Assembly (NCBI GenBank): GCA_964538625.1
Contig: CAZIGH010000020.1
Span: forward strand, 18,512 to 82,511
Reading direction: 5' to 3'
Length of the DNA stretch: 64,000 nt
Origin: JAEUHM01 sp964538625
Lineage (GTDB): Bacteria > Verrucomicrobiota > Verrucomicrobiia > Verrucomicrobiales > Verrucomicrobiaceae
Part shown: piece by piece, positions 8,399-17,472 of the stretch
Layout: each line of letters starts with the position of its first letter
Numbering within the stretch: the first letter of the stretch is position 1
Position numbers and translations under genes: made by a program
The notes under the pieces: model-generated
The model's input: only the letters and a program-made list of their open reading frames with translations
Database searches by the model: none
Told to the model about the DNA's origin: nothing

Positions 8399-9803
8399 TC
8401 TCGCATTTGCATTGTTCTTGCCGATTGTCTGGTTGCTCTACTGGAGCTTCCATTCGGACCGGTTGCGCCGTTCCGTGCTGCTGGCGGCAAGTCTGTTCTT
8501 TTACGGGTGGTGGGACTGGCGTTTTGTGTTCCTCATGGTGGGCGTGAGTTTTTGCTCCTGGGGAGCAGCCATTTTGCACCAGAAGGCAGTGAAGCTAGGC
8601 GCTGACGGGCGAGCGAAGTGGATCCTGCGCATTGGTGTAGCGGTGCCACTGCTGGTGCTGGCCTTCTTCAAGTATTGGCTCTTCCTGCTCGATTCCGCTG
8701 CAACGGTGCTTCGGCTCGTGGGTGTGGTTCTTCCTCTGCCGCAGTGGAACATCATTCTGCCAATAGGCATCAGTTTCTACACCTTCCAGGCTCTGAGTTA
8801 TCTGATTGATGTGAAGCGTGGTCGCTGTGGACTGGAGCGGTCGTTCTCGAAGGTGCTGCTCTACATCGCTTTCTTTCCGCAACTGGTCGCCGGTCCCATC
8901 GTCTCCGCCAACAGTTTCATGCCGCAGCTGAAAACGGCGAGACGTTTTTCGCCGGTGCAGTTTGTGGACGGACTTCGCTTGATGCTTTGGGGGCTGTTAT
9001 TGAAGGTGGTGTTTGGTGACAATCTGGGTACGTGGGCAGATGCGGTTTTCCAGGCACCCATGGACTACACGCTGGCGGCGAGGTGGGCTGGAGTGCTTGC
9101 CTTCTATGGGCAGATCTACTTTGACTTCGCAGGTTATTCGCTGACTGCTATCGGCATCGGTAGGACGTTCGGTTACCTGCTTCCGGAAAACTTCAATACC
9201 CCCTACGTCTCGCTTTCGGTGACGGAGTTTTGGAGACGCTGGCATATCTCGCTGTCCTCTTGGCTGAGAGACTACCTGTTCATCCCGCTGGGAGGCAGCC
9301 GCAGTCACTACATGAGGAATCTCATGCTCACGATGGTGCTTGGCGGGCTCTGGCATGGAGCGAGCTGGAACTTTGTGATATGGGGAGCGCTGCATGGGGT
9401 GGCTCTGTGTGTGCACAAACTATGGTTACAAAGACGCGGTGACAGCGTGGCATCTGGGAACTGGCTGCATGTAGGTTCGGCCTGGCTGCTCACACAGACT
9501 TTCGTGCTGGTGACATGGATCCCGTTTCGAGCGGAGGATCTAGACGGAACGCTATCGTTCTTCACCACTGCCGCGAATGCTGGTGCGTTGTCGGCTCCGG
9601 CTACGCTAATCTCGTGGCTGTGGCTTTTTGTGCCACTACTTGCCGACGTGCTGTTGCACCGGCGCATCGTCAACCCGACGTCTGAGACGGTTCAGGGAGT
9701 GGGCCGGGAGTCTTTCGTGGGAGTGCTGGTGGCGGTATTGTTCATTGCGATCTTGGCGCTTGGCATCTGGGAGTCGAAGGCATTCATCTACTTCCAGTTC
9801 TAG
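8385..9803 (+). CDS. MBOAT family O-acyltransferase (AlgI-like)
   Basis: A 472-residue polytopic membrane protein of the AlgI/PatA branch of membrane-bound O-acyltransferases. It starts with the typical MVFNSLAFALFLPIVWLLYW and carries FPQLVAGPI, FAGYSLTAIGIGRTFGYLLPENFNTPY, and the conserved LGGLWHGASWNF block in which H324 is the expected invariant His. Length and helix pattern match the family. It moves acyl groups from the cytoplasm to an exported polysaccharide or cell-wall polymer. It overlaps the SGNH-like gene, which strongly suggests the two act together. No alginate or cellulose synthesis genes are in view, so the substrate cannot be named. Confidence 0.9.
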   Translation: MVFNSLAFALFLPIVWLLYWSFHSDRLRRSVLLAASLFFYGWWDWRFVFLMVGVSFCSWGAAILHQKAVKLGADGRAKWILRIGVAVPLLVLAFFKYWLFLLDSAATVLRLVGVVLPLPQWNIILPIGISFYTFQALSYLIDVKRGRCGLERSFSKVLLYIAFFPQLVAGPIVSANSFMPQLKTARRFSPVQFVDGLRLMLWGLLLKVVFGDNLGTWADAVFQAPMDYTLAARWAGVLAFYGQIYFDFAGYSLTAIGIGRTFGYLLPENFNTPYVSLSVTEFWRRWHISLSSWLRDYLFIPLGGSRSHYMRNLMLTMVLGGLWHGASWNFVIWGALHGVALCVHKLWLQRRGDSVASGNWLHVGSAWLLTQTFVLVTWIPFRAEDLDGTLSFFTTAANAGALSAPATLISWLWLFVPLLADVLLHRRIVNPTSETVQGVGRESFVGVLVAVLFIAILALGIWESKAFIYFQF

Positions 9804-9906
9804 CCTGACATATTCATGAAACGCCACTGCGACTTGCTGCAAGCCCGCCTTGCCGTTGCTGGCTTTCACTGCGTCTCGCTACGACTTTCATGAATCAGTC
9901 AGGCTA
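9801..9906. repeat. 106-bp element bounded by 21-bp imperfect inverted repeats
   Basis: Bases 9801-9821 and 9886-9906 are inverted copies differing at two central positions, each containing CATGAA/TTCATG. The left copy includes the stop codon of the MBOAT gene. The 64-base interior is rich in short self-complementary words. It could fold into a long hairpin acting as a terminator, or be a REP/MITE-like element. No second copy was found in this window by eye. Confidence 0.55.
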
Positions 9907-9964
9907 AAATGTTCTTTGTTCCCAGTTGAAAAGAGCGGTCGTTAGACTCCACTTCTGATTCATC

Positions 9965-10984
9965 ATGCCCGCGACTTATATCTCCCGCCTAGCCCGTTTC
10001 CTCGCCATCCTTACGTGGTTTTTGATGCCTTGCTTCGCTACGCCCTTGCTTGCGCAGGCAAGTGATGCGCGGGGGCTCGTGGTGGTGCATACGGGAGCGA
10101 ACGTGATTGAACGTGCCGCAGCTTACGAATATACGGAACTGGAGATCACGGGAGTGACTTACCGTGCCCGGCTTGTCAATGGTCAGAGCATTTCAGGGTT
10201 GTCGAATCAACTGGTGGCCAGGGTGGATTACCTGGTGCGTTCTCCCGCTATGCTGGAGCACATGAAGGGCGTGGCGAATCGTTTTGTGAAGGCGGCACCG
10301 CTGCTTGAAGCACCCATAGCGAAGTTGGAGCAGCATCTCGCGTCACCTCCTGTGCCCGCGCCATCAGTGGCTAAGCCCGCAGAACCTTCCACGCCCTCCA
10401 TTCCGGAGATGGTCAGAGGAACGCAGAAGTTCACGAATGTGGTCCCGCTCAGGCTTGAGGCTGGGCTGCTGGCTTTCAGGCACGACGCAGGCTCGTTCCG
10501 CATCCCGGCGGAAGTGTTTCCCATGCGGGAGCTTCAGGTGCTTGAAAAGGTGGCACCTGATCTGGGAAGGGATCCCTCATTCCAGGTGTATTTGAACTCT
10601 TTCGTCCCGGAGCTTCAGGCTGGCTCCAAGCGCTACAGTGGGGTGCGCCTCACCGGGAGTGCTGCTGCTGGCATCACGCTTCTCACCGATCAAGGGAACG
10701 TGACTCTCCCGGCGGCAGAGCTGGCGGAAGCGGACAGGAAAAGGCTCGAGCAAGCAAGAGAGCCGCTGGATGCTCTGTTGAAGGACATCGAAACGAAGAA
10801 GGCCGAAGCCAGCGCTAGGGAGCAAGCCCGGATTGCGCAGCTGGCGGAGGACAAGCGTGAGGCAGCGCGGCGTGCGCACGAACTTCAGCAGGCGGCTATG
10901 GAAAGAGAGGCACAGATGTGGGGAGCCGCCGCGCAGGTGCTCGGTGGACTGTTCAGCCAGCCGCGTGTTTACATCGTCGAGTAA
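9965..10984 (+). CDS. Secreted protein of unknown function with C-terminal coiled coil
   Basis: A 339-residue protein I do not recognise. It begins with a signal peptide (residues about 1-32, cleavage after LAQA). A Pro/Ala/Ser-rich linker around residues 120-142 separates an N-terminal domain from a middle domain that contains RYSGVRLTGSAAAGITLLTDQG, a beta-rich stretch like those that read a dinucleotide- or SM-like fold. Residues about 250-315 are rich in Glu, Lys, Arg, Ala and Gln and should form a coiled coil. The last 15 residues are hydrophobic. It faces a convergent gene 12 bases away. No ribosome-binding site stands out. Confidence 0.6.
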   Translation: MPATYISRLARFLAILTWFLMPCFATPLLAQASDARGLVVVHTGANVIERAAAYEYTELEITGVTYRARLVNGQSISGLSNQLVARVDYLVRSPAMLEHMKGVANRFVKAAPLLEAPIAKLEQHLASPPVPAPSVAKPAEPSTPSIPEMVRGTQKFTNVVPLRLEAGLLAFRHDAGSFRIPAEVFPMRELQVLEKVAPDLGRDPSFQVYLNSFVPELQAGSKRYSGVRLTGSAAAGITLLTDQGNVTLPAAELAEADRKRLEQAREPLDALLKDIETKKAEASAREQARIAQLAEDKREAARRAHELQQAAMEREAQMWGAAAQVLGGLFSQPRVYIVE

Positions 10985-10996
10985 ACACGAAAAAGC

Positions 10997-11467
10997 TTAC
11001 TTCATCTCTTTCACAAAACCCTCAGTGGCAGTCTGGATGGCAGAGAAGGCGCGGTCGAACACGCCTTCAAAATCCCGGGGGTCGGCGAGGAAGGTTTCCA
11101 CACTGATCCAAACGTTGTTGGTCTTCGTGTAAACCTTGGCCATCATGGTCTTGGCGTTGGTGGTATCCGCAGCCTTCAGTACCTGCACGCGTTCGGTGGC
11201 GCTTTCAATGGGCCAGATGTTCGGCAGGCAGATCATGAAAAACTCCTCGTCCTTCTCATGCACGTCGATGAAGTAGGTTTTGCCGTCGGTTTTAAATACC
11301 ACATCACCGTCTTCATCCACTCTGGGATTCCAACCTTTCCGATCGAGGAAACGCACATACATTTGCCGCATCTCATCAGGATCCGCCGCCCGCGTGTATG
11401 CTGGAGCAAGCAGACCAAGTGCCATCAATGCCAAGAGCGACCTACCAAAGTTCGGGAGAAAGTTCAT
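10997..11467 (-). CDS. Small secreted protein, YbjN-like fold possible
   Basis: A 156-residue protein with a clear signal peptide (residues 1-27, LLAPAYTRAA). The mature part alternates strands and helices (MYVRFLDRKGWNPRVDEDGDVVFKTD as two pieces; YFIDVHEKDEEFFMICLPNIWPI), a pattern like YbjN or type III secretion chaperone-like sensory proteins. That fold assignment is a guess from pattern only. It stands alone between a convergent gene and the PSD1 cytochrome gene, which starts more than 2.6 kb upstream on the same strand and ends 124 bases away. Confidence 0.6.
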   Translation of the reverse strand: MNFLPNFGRSLLALMALGLLAPAYTRAADPDEMRQMYVRFLDRKGWNPRVDEDGDVVFKTDGKTYFIDVHEKDEEFFMICLPNIWPIESATERVQVLKAADTTNAKTMMAKVYTKTNNVWISVETFLADPRDFEGVFDRAFSAIQTATEGFVKEMK

Positions 11468-11590
11468 GGGCGGGAGAATGGTCTAACTCGACAAGTGTGA
11501 CAAGTGCATTTCTCAAAGTTCCGGCGGAGACAACTCGTTACCCGGCATGGGAAACGAGGAACTCAGCCCTAGAGCCAGAGGTGCTTGGGC

Positions 11591-14089
11591 TCAGTTCAGG
11601 TAGCGGAACTCTGCGCTGGCTAGGAGGCTCTGGCAGAAGGCTGAAAGAGCTGCGGTCTGGGCCTGTTTACGGGCCTTCTCGCTGGCGTTCCCCTTTGTCT
11701 GCTTCTGGATGAAGTCGGTGAAGAACTGCTTCACCGCACGACCCTCGGCCTCGGTCGGGTTGCGCCCGTAGGCCAGGTGGAAGGCGTGGGCAAGACGTTC
11801 CTGCTCGGTGCCCTGGAAGGTGGCCAGCCGCTGCGCAAAGGCGTCAGCTACGTTGAGAACCTGCGGACTGTTCATGAGGAAAAGGCTCTGGCTTGGCACG
11901 TTGGTGCTGTCACGATCCCCGGTAACGAGGCTGGCGTCCGGGAAGTCGAACAGAGTGAGCATCTCTGGTATTTGGTCGCGCACGATGGGAAGGTAAATGG
12001 AGCGGACTGTCTGCGGTGCATTGTTGATTTCAAAGAGCAGACGAATCAGCCCCTCACGACCATCGCCGGCTCGTGCCACGGGCGAGCCGTCGGCTGGATA
12101 AAGGTTCAGCGCCCCGGCCACGGACAGCATTCCATCCCGAAGGGCTTCGGCATCCAGTCTGCGTGGATTCATGCGCCATACGAGGCGGTTCTCGGGATCG
12201 ATGGACTCATTCGCCGCCGAGTTGGCCGAACTCATTTGGTAGGCGCGGCTCATGACGATGTTCTTGATGAGAGTCTTGATGGACCATCCGTTGTCCATGA
12301 AGCTGACGGCCAAGTGGTCTAGCAGGGGCTGATTGGTGGGTTTGGCTCCCATGAAGCCGAAGTTGTCCGGTGTCTCTACGATGCCGCGTCCGAAGAGCTT
12401 GAGCCAGATGCGATTGGCCATGACACGTGCAGTGAGTGGATTGTCCCTACTGGCGATCCACCATGCCAGATCGAGTCTGCCGCTTCCTTCACTGATATTG
12501 AGAGGCTCTCCTTCAGCGCAAAGAACCTCTACAAGCCCCCGCGGTACGACGTCGCCCGGCTGACTGAGTTCTCCGCGGTGGAGCAGCGGGCTGTTGAAAG
12601 GGCTGGGGCGGTCCAGCGCCCCCATGACAAACGTGCGCGGTGTGCCGTCGTCACGGAACAAATCGGCGTCTGATTCTCGCGCTTCTGCTTGATCCCGCAG
12701 ACCTCGCACGCGGAGGAAGGCAGCAGCGGGGTCATTCCGCGACAGTCCTGAGGAGCGAACGTTCTCGGCAGCCTCACGGGCCAAGCGATCTGCCTGTTCT
12801 TTGCGCTGCTTGAGGATGGCCACCTCGGAGGGGGAGATCTTCGCCAAACCAGCAGGCAGCCCGGCTTCGTCATCCAGTTCGATGAGAGTGCTTGGGTGAT
12901 TGTTCTGGAGCTGGGAGTAAGTGCCGTAGAGAGTCTCTGTGCTGAGGAAGATGCCGGCCAGCGCGTAGTAATCCCGCTGCGTGATGGGATCGAACTTGTG
13001 ATCGTGGCACCGGGCGCAGGCGATGGTGACACCCAGCATCGCCTGGGAGATGACATCGATCTGCTCATCCACCATATCGAGATTGAACTGGCGACGGTCA
13101 CGGTTGTTGTGCGTTTTGGCTCCAATGGCCAGAAAGCCGGTGGCTACGATCTTTTCGGCCTGATCTCGTTTGTCGCGGAACTTCATGAGGTCGCCCGCGA
13201 TTTGTTCTTTCAGGAACTGGTCATAGGGTTTGTCCTTTTTGAAGGACTCGATGACGTAATCACGGTAACGCCAGGCGTGGGGGTAGAGGATGTTGACGTC
13301 TTTACCGCTGGACTCTGCATAACGTGCGACGTCCAGCCAATGCCGAGCCCAGCGTTCGCCGAAGCGCTCAGAGTCCAGATACATGTCCACGACACGTTCG
13401 ACTGCCTTTGGTGAGGTGTCTTGCACAAAGGCACGCACTTCATCTGGAGTGGGCGGGAGACCGGTGAGGTCGTAGGCTAGGCGGCGGATGAGCGTTTGGC
13501 GGTCAGCGTCGGCAACTGGCTCGAGACCTTTGGCCTCGAGCTCGGCGAGCACGAAGCGGTCGATGTCCGTGCGTGGCCAGGCTGTGTTTTGGACGGAGGG
13601 CGGAGCGGATTTTTCCGGCTTGACGAAAGACCAGTGCTTGCGGCCGGCTGCGATGTCGATCTCCCTTTTGCCGCCGCCTTGGGTAGTGCCTTCCCGAGGG
13701 TCCGGGGCACCCATCTCAATCCATTTCTTGAAGTTGGCTATGACATCTGCGGGAAGCTTTTCCTTGGGGGGCATCTGCATGTCTGCGTTGGACCAAGAGA
13801 TGGCCTCGAAAAGGAGGCTTTCACCCACCTGACCGGGTACGATGGCAGGGTGCCCTGACTCTCCACCTGCGAGCGTGCCAGCCTTCGTGTCGAGAGCCAA
13901 GCCTCCCTTGATCTTTTCGGCAGCGGAGTGGCACTTGTAGCATTGATTGACCAGCACGGGCCGGATGTTCTTCTCAAAAAATGCGAGTTCATCTGGCTTC
14001 AGCCCGGCGTGGGCCGAAGACATGGCATCTTCTGCGGCTGCGGCGTGGGCCAGCAGGGCGAGCGTGATGAGGGTGAAATGGCGGTGCAT
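11591..14089 (-). CDS. PSCyt1 / PSCyt2 (DUF1549) / PSD1 (DUF1553) secreted cytochrome protein
   Basis: An 832-residue exported protein of the Planctomycete/Verrucomicrobia cytochrome family. The chosen ATG starts a signal peptide (MHRHFTLITLALLAHAAAA); the longer frame begins 14 codons earlier. The haem c motif CYKCH is at residues 50-54, in the usual FFEKNIRPVLVNQC context. Family hallmarks follow: DRFVLAELEAKGLEP, RLAYDLTGLPPTPDEV (DUF1549), ERFGERWARHWLDVARYAES, and the DUF1553 blocks NPLTARVMANRIWLKLFGRG and RRLDAEALRDGML. In this group such genes usually sit beside a DUF1501 sulfatase-like gene. None is present here; the neighbour is a divergent esterase, which hints at polysaccharide use. 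Biochemical activity of the family is not established. Confidence 0.93.
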   Translation of the reverse strand: MHRHFTLITLALLAHAAAAEDAMSSAHAGLKPDELAFFEKNIRPVLVNQCYKCHSAAEKIKGGLALDTKAGTLAGGESGHPAIVPGQVGESLLFEAISWSNADMQMPPKEKLPADVIANFKKWIEMGAPDPREGTTQGGGKREIDIAAGRKHWSFVKPEKSAPPSVQNTAWPRTDIDRFVLAELEAKGLEPVADADRQTLIRRLAYDLTGLPPTPDEVRAFVQDTSPKAVERVVDMYLDSERFGERWARHWLDVARYAESSGKDVNILYPHAWRYRDYVIESFKKDKPYDQFLKEQIAGDLMKFRDKRDQAEKIVATGFLAIGAKTHNNRDRRQFNLDMVDEQIDVISQAMLGVTIACARCHDHKFDPITQRDYYALAGIFLSTETLYGTYSQLQNNHPSTLIELDDEAGLPAGLAKISPSEVAILKQRKEQADRLAREAAENVRSSGLSRNDPAAAFLRVRGLRDQAEARESDADLFRDDGTPRTFVMGALDRPSPFNSPLLHRGELSQPGDVVPRGLVEVLCAEGEPLNISEGSGRLDLAWWIASRDNPLTARVMANRIWLKLFGRGIVETPDNFGFMGAKPTNQPLLDHLAVSFMDNGWSIKTLIKNIVMSRAYQMSSANSAANESIDPENRLVWRMNPRRLDAEALRDGMLSVAGALNLYPADGSPVARAGDGREGLIRLLFEINNAPQTVRSIYLPIVRDQIPEMLTLFDFPDASLVTGDRDSTNVPSQSLFLMNSPQVLNVADAFAQRLATFQGTEQERLAHAFHLAYGRNPTEAEGRAVKQFFTDFIQKQTKGNASEKARKQAQTAALSAFCQSLLASAEFRYLN

Positions 14090-14193
14090 GGGGGGTGAGT
14101 TCTGCCCACTTGAACACGGCGGGACGTTCATGGTTGCGCCCTGAGAGCATTTTGTGTGTGGAGAACGGTCTTTGAGCGGCGTTGAAGGGGATC

Positions 14194-16293
14194 ATGCGAA
14201 CTGCGATTCTTCTGATTTGGCTCACTTCACTTGCCATGGGTCAAGCCCGGTATCCCGAAAAGACGCCTGATACCGAGGCCAATCATGCGCTTCAGCGATA
14301 TTGGGAAATCCGCGTGAGTGAGCTGGAGAAGAATGGATCACTTCGGACGGTGCGCAGTGCAGAGGAGTGGCAGGCTCAGGCCCCGGAGGCGAGGAGAGAG
14401 CTTTTTGAGATGTTGGGCCTTCACCCGATGCCGGAGCGCACTCCGCTGAACCCGGTCATCACGGGTGCGGAGAGCGGGGATGGTTATGTGGTGGAGAAGC
14501 TACATTTCCAGTCGATGCCACAGTTGTATGTTACGGCAAACTTTTACAAGCCATCCAAAACCGAGGGCAAGACGCTCCCCACGATTCTTTACGTCTGCGG
14601 ACATAGTGTGGTGAAGAAGGACGGCGTGAGCTTTGGGAACAAGGCTGGGTATCATCACCATGGTATCTGGTTTGCGCGGCATGGGTACTGCTGCCTGGTC
14701 ATCGACACGCTGCAGCTTGGCGAGATACCTGGAGAGCACCATGGGACGTATAACTTGAACAAATGGTGGTGGGTTTCCCGTGGCTACACTTCGGCGGGTG
14801 TTGAGGCGTGGAACTGCATCCGCGCGCTCGACTACCTGGAGACGCGGTCAGAGGTGGACAAGACGCGGTTCGGCGTCACTGGGCGCTCAGGTGGCGGTGC
14901 CTACTCGTGGTGGGTGGCTGCACTGGATGACCGCATCAAAGCCGCTGCACCTACGGCGGGCATCACGAGTTTGAGGAATCATGTGGTGGACGGTTGCGTG
15001 GAGGGCCACTGCGATTGCATGTATTTCGTGAACACCTACGGCTGGGACTTCGATCGTGTGGTGGCGTTGGTAGCGCCGCGCCCACTGCTGATTTGCAATA
15101 CGGACAAGGATGACATTTTTCCTGTGAACGGTGTGTTTCAGACCTACTCCAGTGCCCGGCGTCTCTATGAAATGCTGGGTGCGGGCGCAAAGCTGGGCCT
15201 CCACATAGCAGAAGGGCCGCACAGGGATATGCAGCCGCTCAACGTGGGTGCTTTTCACTGGTTCGAGCGGCATCTGAAGGGGGCGGACTTGATGGATGTC
15301 ACTGAGGAGGCGGCGAAGAAGTCCCTCGAGCCAGAGCAGTTGCGCGTGTTTCGCAGTCTGCCGGAAGACCAAAGGAACCAAAGGATTGATCATGAGTTCG
15401 TTCCGGCTGCTGCCAAGTTTGAGGCCCCATCGTCACGGGACGAATGGGTGATCTTCCGTGAGGACAAAATGAAAGTGCTGCGTGAGCAAGTGTTTCGCGC
15501 GTGGCCTAGGGATGATGTTTCGCCTGCGGTCACTTCTACGACGGTGGCTGAGGCGGAGGGGGTAAGTCTGTCAGCGTTCGACTTCGTCTCGCAGGAGCCG
15601 TTTCGTTTGCGCTTGTATCTGGCGCATCGCGGGGGTTTGAAGCTGGAGGAGTTGGACCTGATAGCTCTGAACATTCTGGATGAGAAGGGCTGGGCTGACT
15701 TTGAGGCCACATACAGGAAGGCTTTTGCGGCTGCGTTCACTCAGCCGGCTGGGGCGGAGTCTGATGCAGCGGCGTGGAACAGCACACACAAGATGTTTTC
15801 CAACTTCAAGTGGGGCATGGCTTACTTGGCACCACGTGGGGTGGGGCCAACGGCGTGGACGGGATCTGACAAGGCTCAGAACCAGCGGCTTCGGCGGTTC
15901 TACCTGCTGGGGGAAACGCTGGCGAGCACGCAGGCGTATGACATTTGGCGTGGCATTCAGGCACTGCGTTCGATCAAAGGCGCGGACAAACCGCGGCTGT
16001 GGCTGACGTCTTCTGGTGAAATGGCGGTGAACACGCTCTACGCTTCACTGTTTGAAGAGGGCATCGAGCGGCTGGATCTTCATTCGCTCCCCGCTTCTCA
16101 CATGAGCGGTCCGACTTATCTCAATGTGTTGCGATACCTTGATGTTCCCGTGGCCGTTGCGATGGCTTGTGAGCGGACGAAGGTGATTTTGTATGGCGAT
16201 GATAAAGACACCTGGGCACCGGTGGTGAAGACGGTGGAACTGCTTGGCCAGGCGAAGCACCTTCAACTGAGGGACGCCACGCCTGAGAGGTGA
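14194..16293 (+). CDS. Secreted alpha/beta hydrolase, acetylxylan-esterase-like
   Basis: A 699-residue protein with signal peptide (MRTAILLIWLTSLAMG). The first half is an alpha/beta hydrolase: nucleophile elbow GRSGGG with S232, candidate acid D306/D307 in NTDKDDIFPV, and H343 in EGPHRDM. The strand before the acid (VALVAPRPLLICN) is typical of acetylxylan-esterase/glucuronoyl-esterase-like families in this phylum. The second half (from about residue 380) has no motif I recognise and may be a C-terminal alpha/beta-type accessory domain. I chose ATG 14194 because AAGGGG lies 4 bases upstream; a TTG at 14182 is the longer option. It is divergent from the PSD1 gene, with about 100 bases between. 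Confidence 0.8.
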   Translation: MRTAILLIWLTSLAMGQARYPEKTPDTEANHALQRYWEIRVSELEKNGSLRTVRSAEEWQAQAPEARRELFEMLGLHPMPERTPLNPVITGAESGDGYVVEKLHFQSMPQLYVTANFYKPSKTEGKTLPTILYVCGHSVVKKDGVSFGNKAGYHHHGIWFARHGYCCLVIDTLQLGEIPGEHHGTYNLNKWWWVSRGYTSAGVEAWNCIRALDYLETRSEVDKTRFGVTGRSGGGAYSWWVAALDDRIKAAAPTAGITSLRNHVVDGCVEGHCDCMYFVNTYGWDFDRVVALVAPRPLLICNTDKDDIFPVNGVFQTYSSARRLYEMLGAGAKLGLHIAEGPHRDMQPLNVGAFHWFERHLKGADLMDVTEEAAKKSLEPEQLRVFRSLPEDQRNQRIDHEFVPAAAKFEAPSSRDEWVIFREDKMKVLREQVFRAWPRDDVSPAVTSTTVAEAEGVSLSAFDFVSQEPFRLRLYLAHRGGLKLEELDLIALNILDEKGWADFEATYRKAFAAAFTQPAGAESDAAAWNSTHKMFSNFKWGMAYLAPRGVGPTAWTGSDKAQNQRLRRFYLLGETLASTQAYDIWRGIQALRSIKGADKPRLWLTSSGEMAVNTLYASLFEEGIERLDLHSLPASHMSGPTYLNVLRYLDVPVAVAMACERTKVILYGDDKDTWAPVVKTVELLGQAKHLQLRDATPER

Positions 16294-16307
16294 GCTACGG
16301 TTGAGTG

Positions 16308-17357
16308 TTAGCGCATGTTGCGCAGTCCCCACGACATGAGAAGACGGGCGTCATCCCAGATGTAGGCGGTCTTGGTGCCGAGTTGGACAAGGATGACGTG
16401 TCTGCTGCCACTGGAAGCTGAAGAGATAAGGCAACGACCTGCGGCGTTGGTGTAGCCGGTTTTCATGCCGTTGCACTCTGGCATGGCACCGAGGAGTTCG
16501 TTCGTGTTCTTCAGCGTGATGGTGCGACCATTGGCGAACTTGAAAGTGTAATATTTTCTTTTGACCGCATCGCGGATGAACTCGTTTCGGTAAGCCGCCA
16601 TGGCCACCCGCGCCATGTCACGAGCGGTGGAGCGCTGGCCGGGCGCGGTGAGTCCGTGGGGATTGACGAAGTGCGAATCTCTCATTCCAAGGGCGCGGGC
16701 CTTGGCATTCATGCGAGCTGCAAAGGCGTCCTGGCTACCTGCCACGTCACGTGCCAGCACTTTACCGATGTCGTTGGCGCTTTTGATGAGGAAGGCGTAG
16801 AGGAGGTTGCGGCGGGTATAGACTTCACCCGCACGCAGCCCGAGCTTGGTGGGTTCCACTTGGGTGTCGGATGACTGGATGGTGACACGTTTGTCGAGAT
16901 TTCCCGCGTCCAACACGACGAGGGCGGTAAGGAGTTTCTGGGTGCTGGCTACGGTGCGCACCACATCGGCACCGCGCCCTACGAGCGGCCGACCGGTACG
17001 GGCGTCGATGAGCAAGTAGCTGGCGGCGCGAATGGATGGGGCGCTGGTGGCGGCAAATTGGGCCGGTGCATCGACTCCGCTGTCTTCATAAGCATACTGG
17101 GCTGTGGGTTGAGGCGCTTGGTAAGTGGGCGGTGTGTAGGCGTAGCTGGCCTGGGGATTTGTGACGGGTTGACTTGGGGGAAACGGCGGCGGTGTGTAGG
17201 ATGGCTGCTGGGTGTAGGGAACGCCGCTGTATCCGTATGGAGCGGCATACTGGGTGGGGGTGTATGCTGGTTTGGAAGGCGCGCTCTGACAGGCTGCCAA
17301 AAGGATGCAGACAAACGGTGCGGTGATGAGCATGTGGAGATGGCGTGTGGTGATCAT
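16308..17357 (-). CDS. D-alanyl-D-alanine carboxypeptidase (peptidase S11), lipoprotein
   Basis: A 349-residue penicillin-binding protein of the S11 family, trimming the terminal D-Ala from peptidoglycan stem peptides. All three catalytic motifs are present: STQK at 138-141 (nucleophile S138, K141), SAN at 193-195, and KTG at 299-301. The lipobox LLAAC places the lipidated Cys at residue 23, so it is probably membrane-tethered by lipid. Residues 25-108 are an unusual Pro/Tyr/Gln-rich linker (repeats of YTPP, QPSYTPPPF) that would space the enzyme away from the membrane. The usual C-terminal PBP5-like beta domain is missing: the chain ends soon after the catalytic domain. Start at the only good ATG. 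Confidence 0.93.
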   Translation of the reverse strand: MITTRHLHMLITAPFVCILLAACQSAPSKPAYTPTQYAAPYGYSGVPYTQQPSYTPPPFPPSQPVTNPQASYAYTPPTYQAPQPTAQYAYEDSGVDAPAQFAATSAPSIRAASYLLIDARTGRPLVGRGADVVRTVASTQKLLTALVVLDAGNLDKRVTIQSSDTQVEPTKLGLRAGEVYTRRNLLYAFLIKSANDIGKVLARDVAGSQDAFAARMNAKARALGMRDSHFVNPHGLTAPGQRSTARDMARVAMAAYRNEFIRDAVKRKYYTFKFANGRTITLKNTNELLGAMPECNGMKTGYTNAAGRCLISSASSGSRHVILVQLGTKTAYIWDDARLLMSWGLRNMR

Positions 17358-17472
17358 CTGGGAGAGTGCTGGCGTGCAGTGTTAACGTCTGACGTGGCAG
17401 GCGCAAGGCCGTATGCCCGAGAATGAGTAAGGAAGCCGTTTGAATTGCGCACCGCGCCGCGCACGGTGCGGC

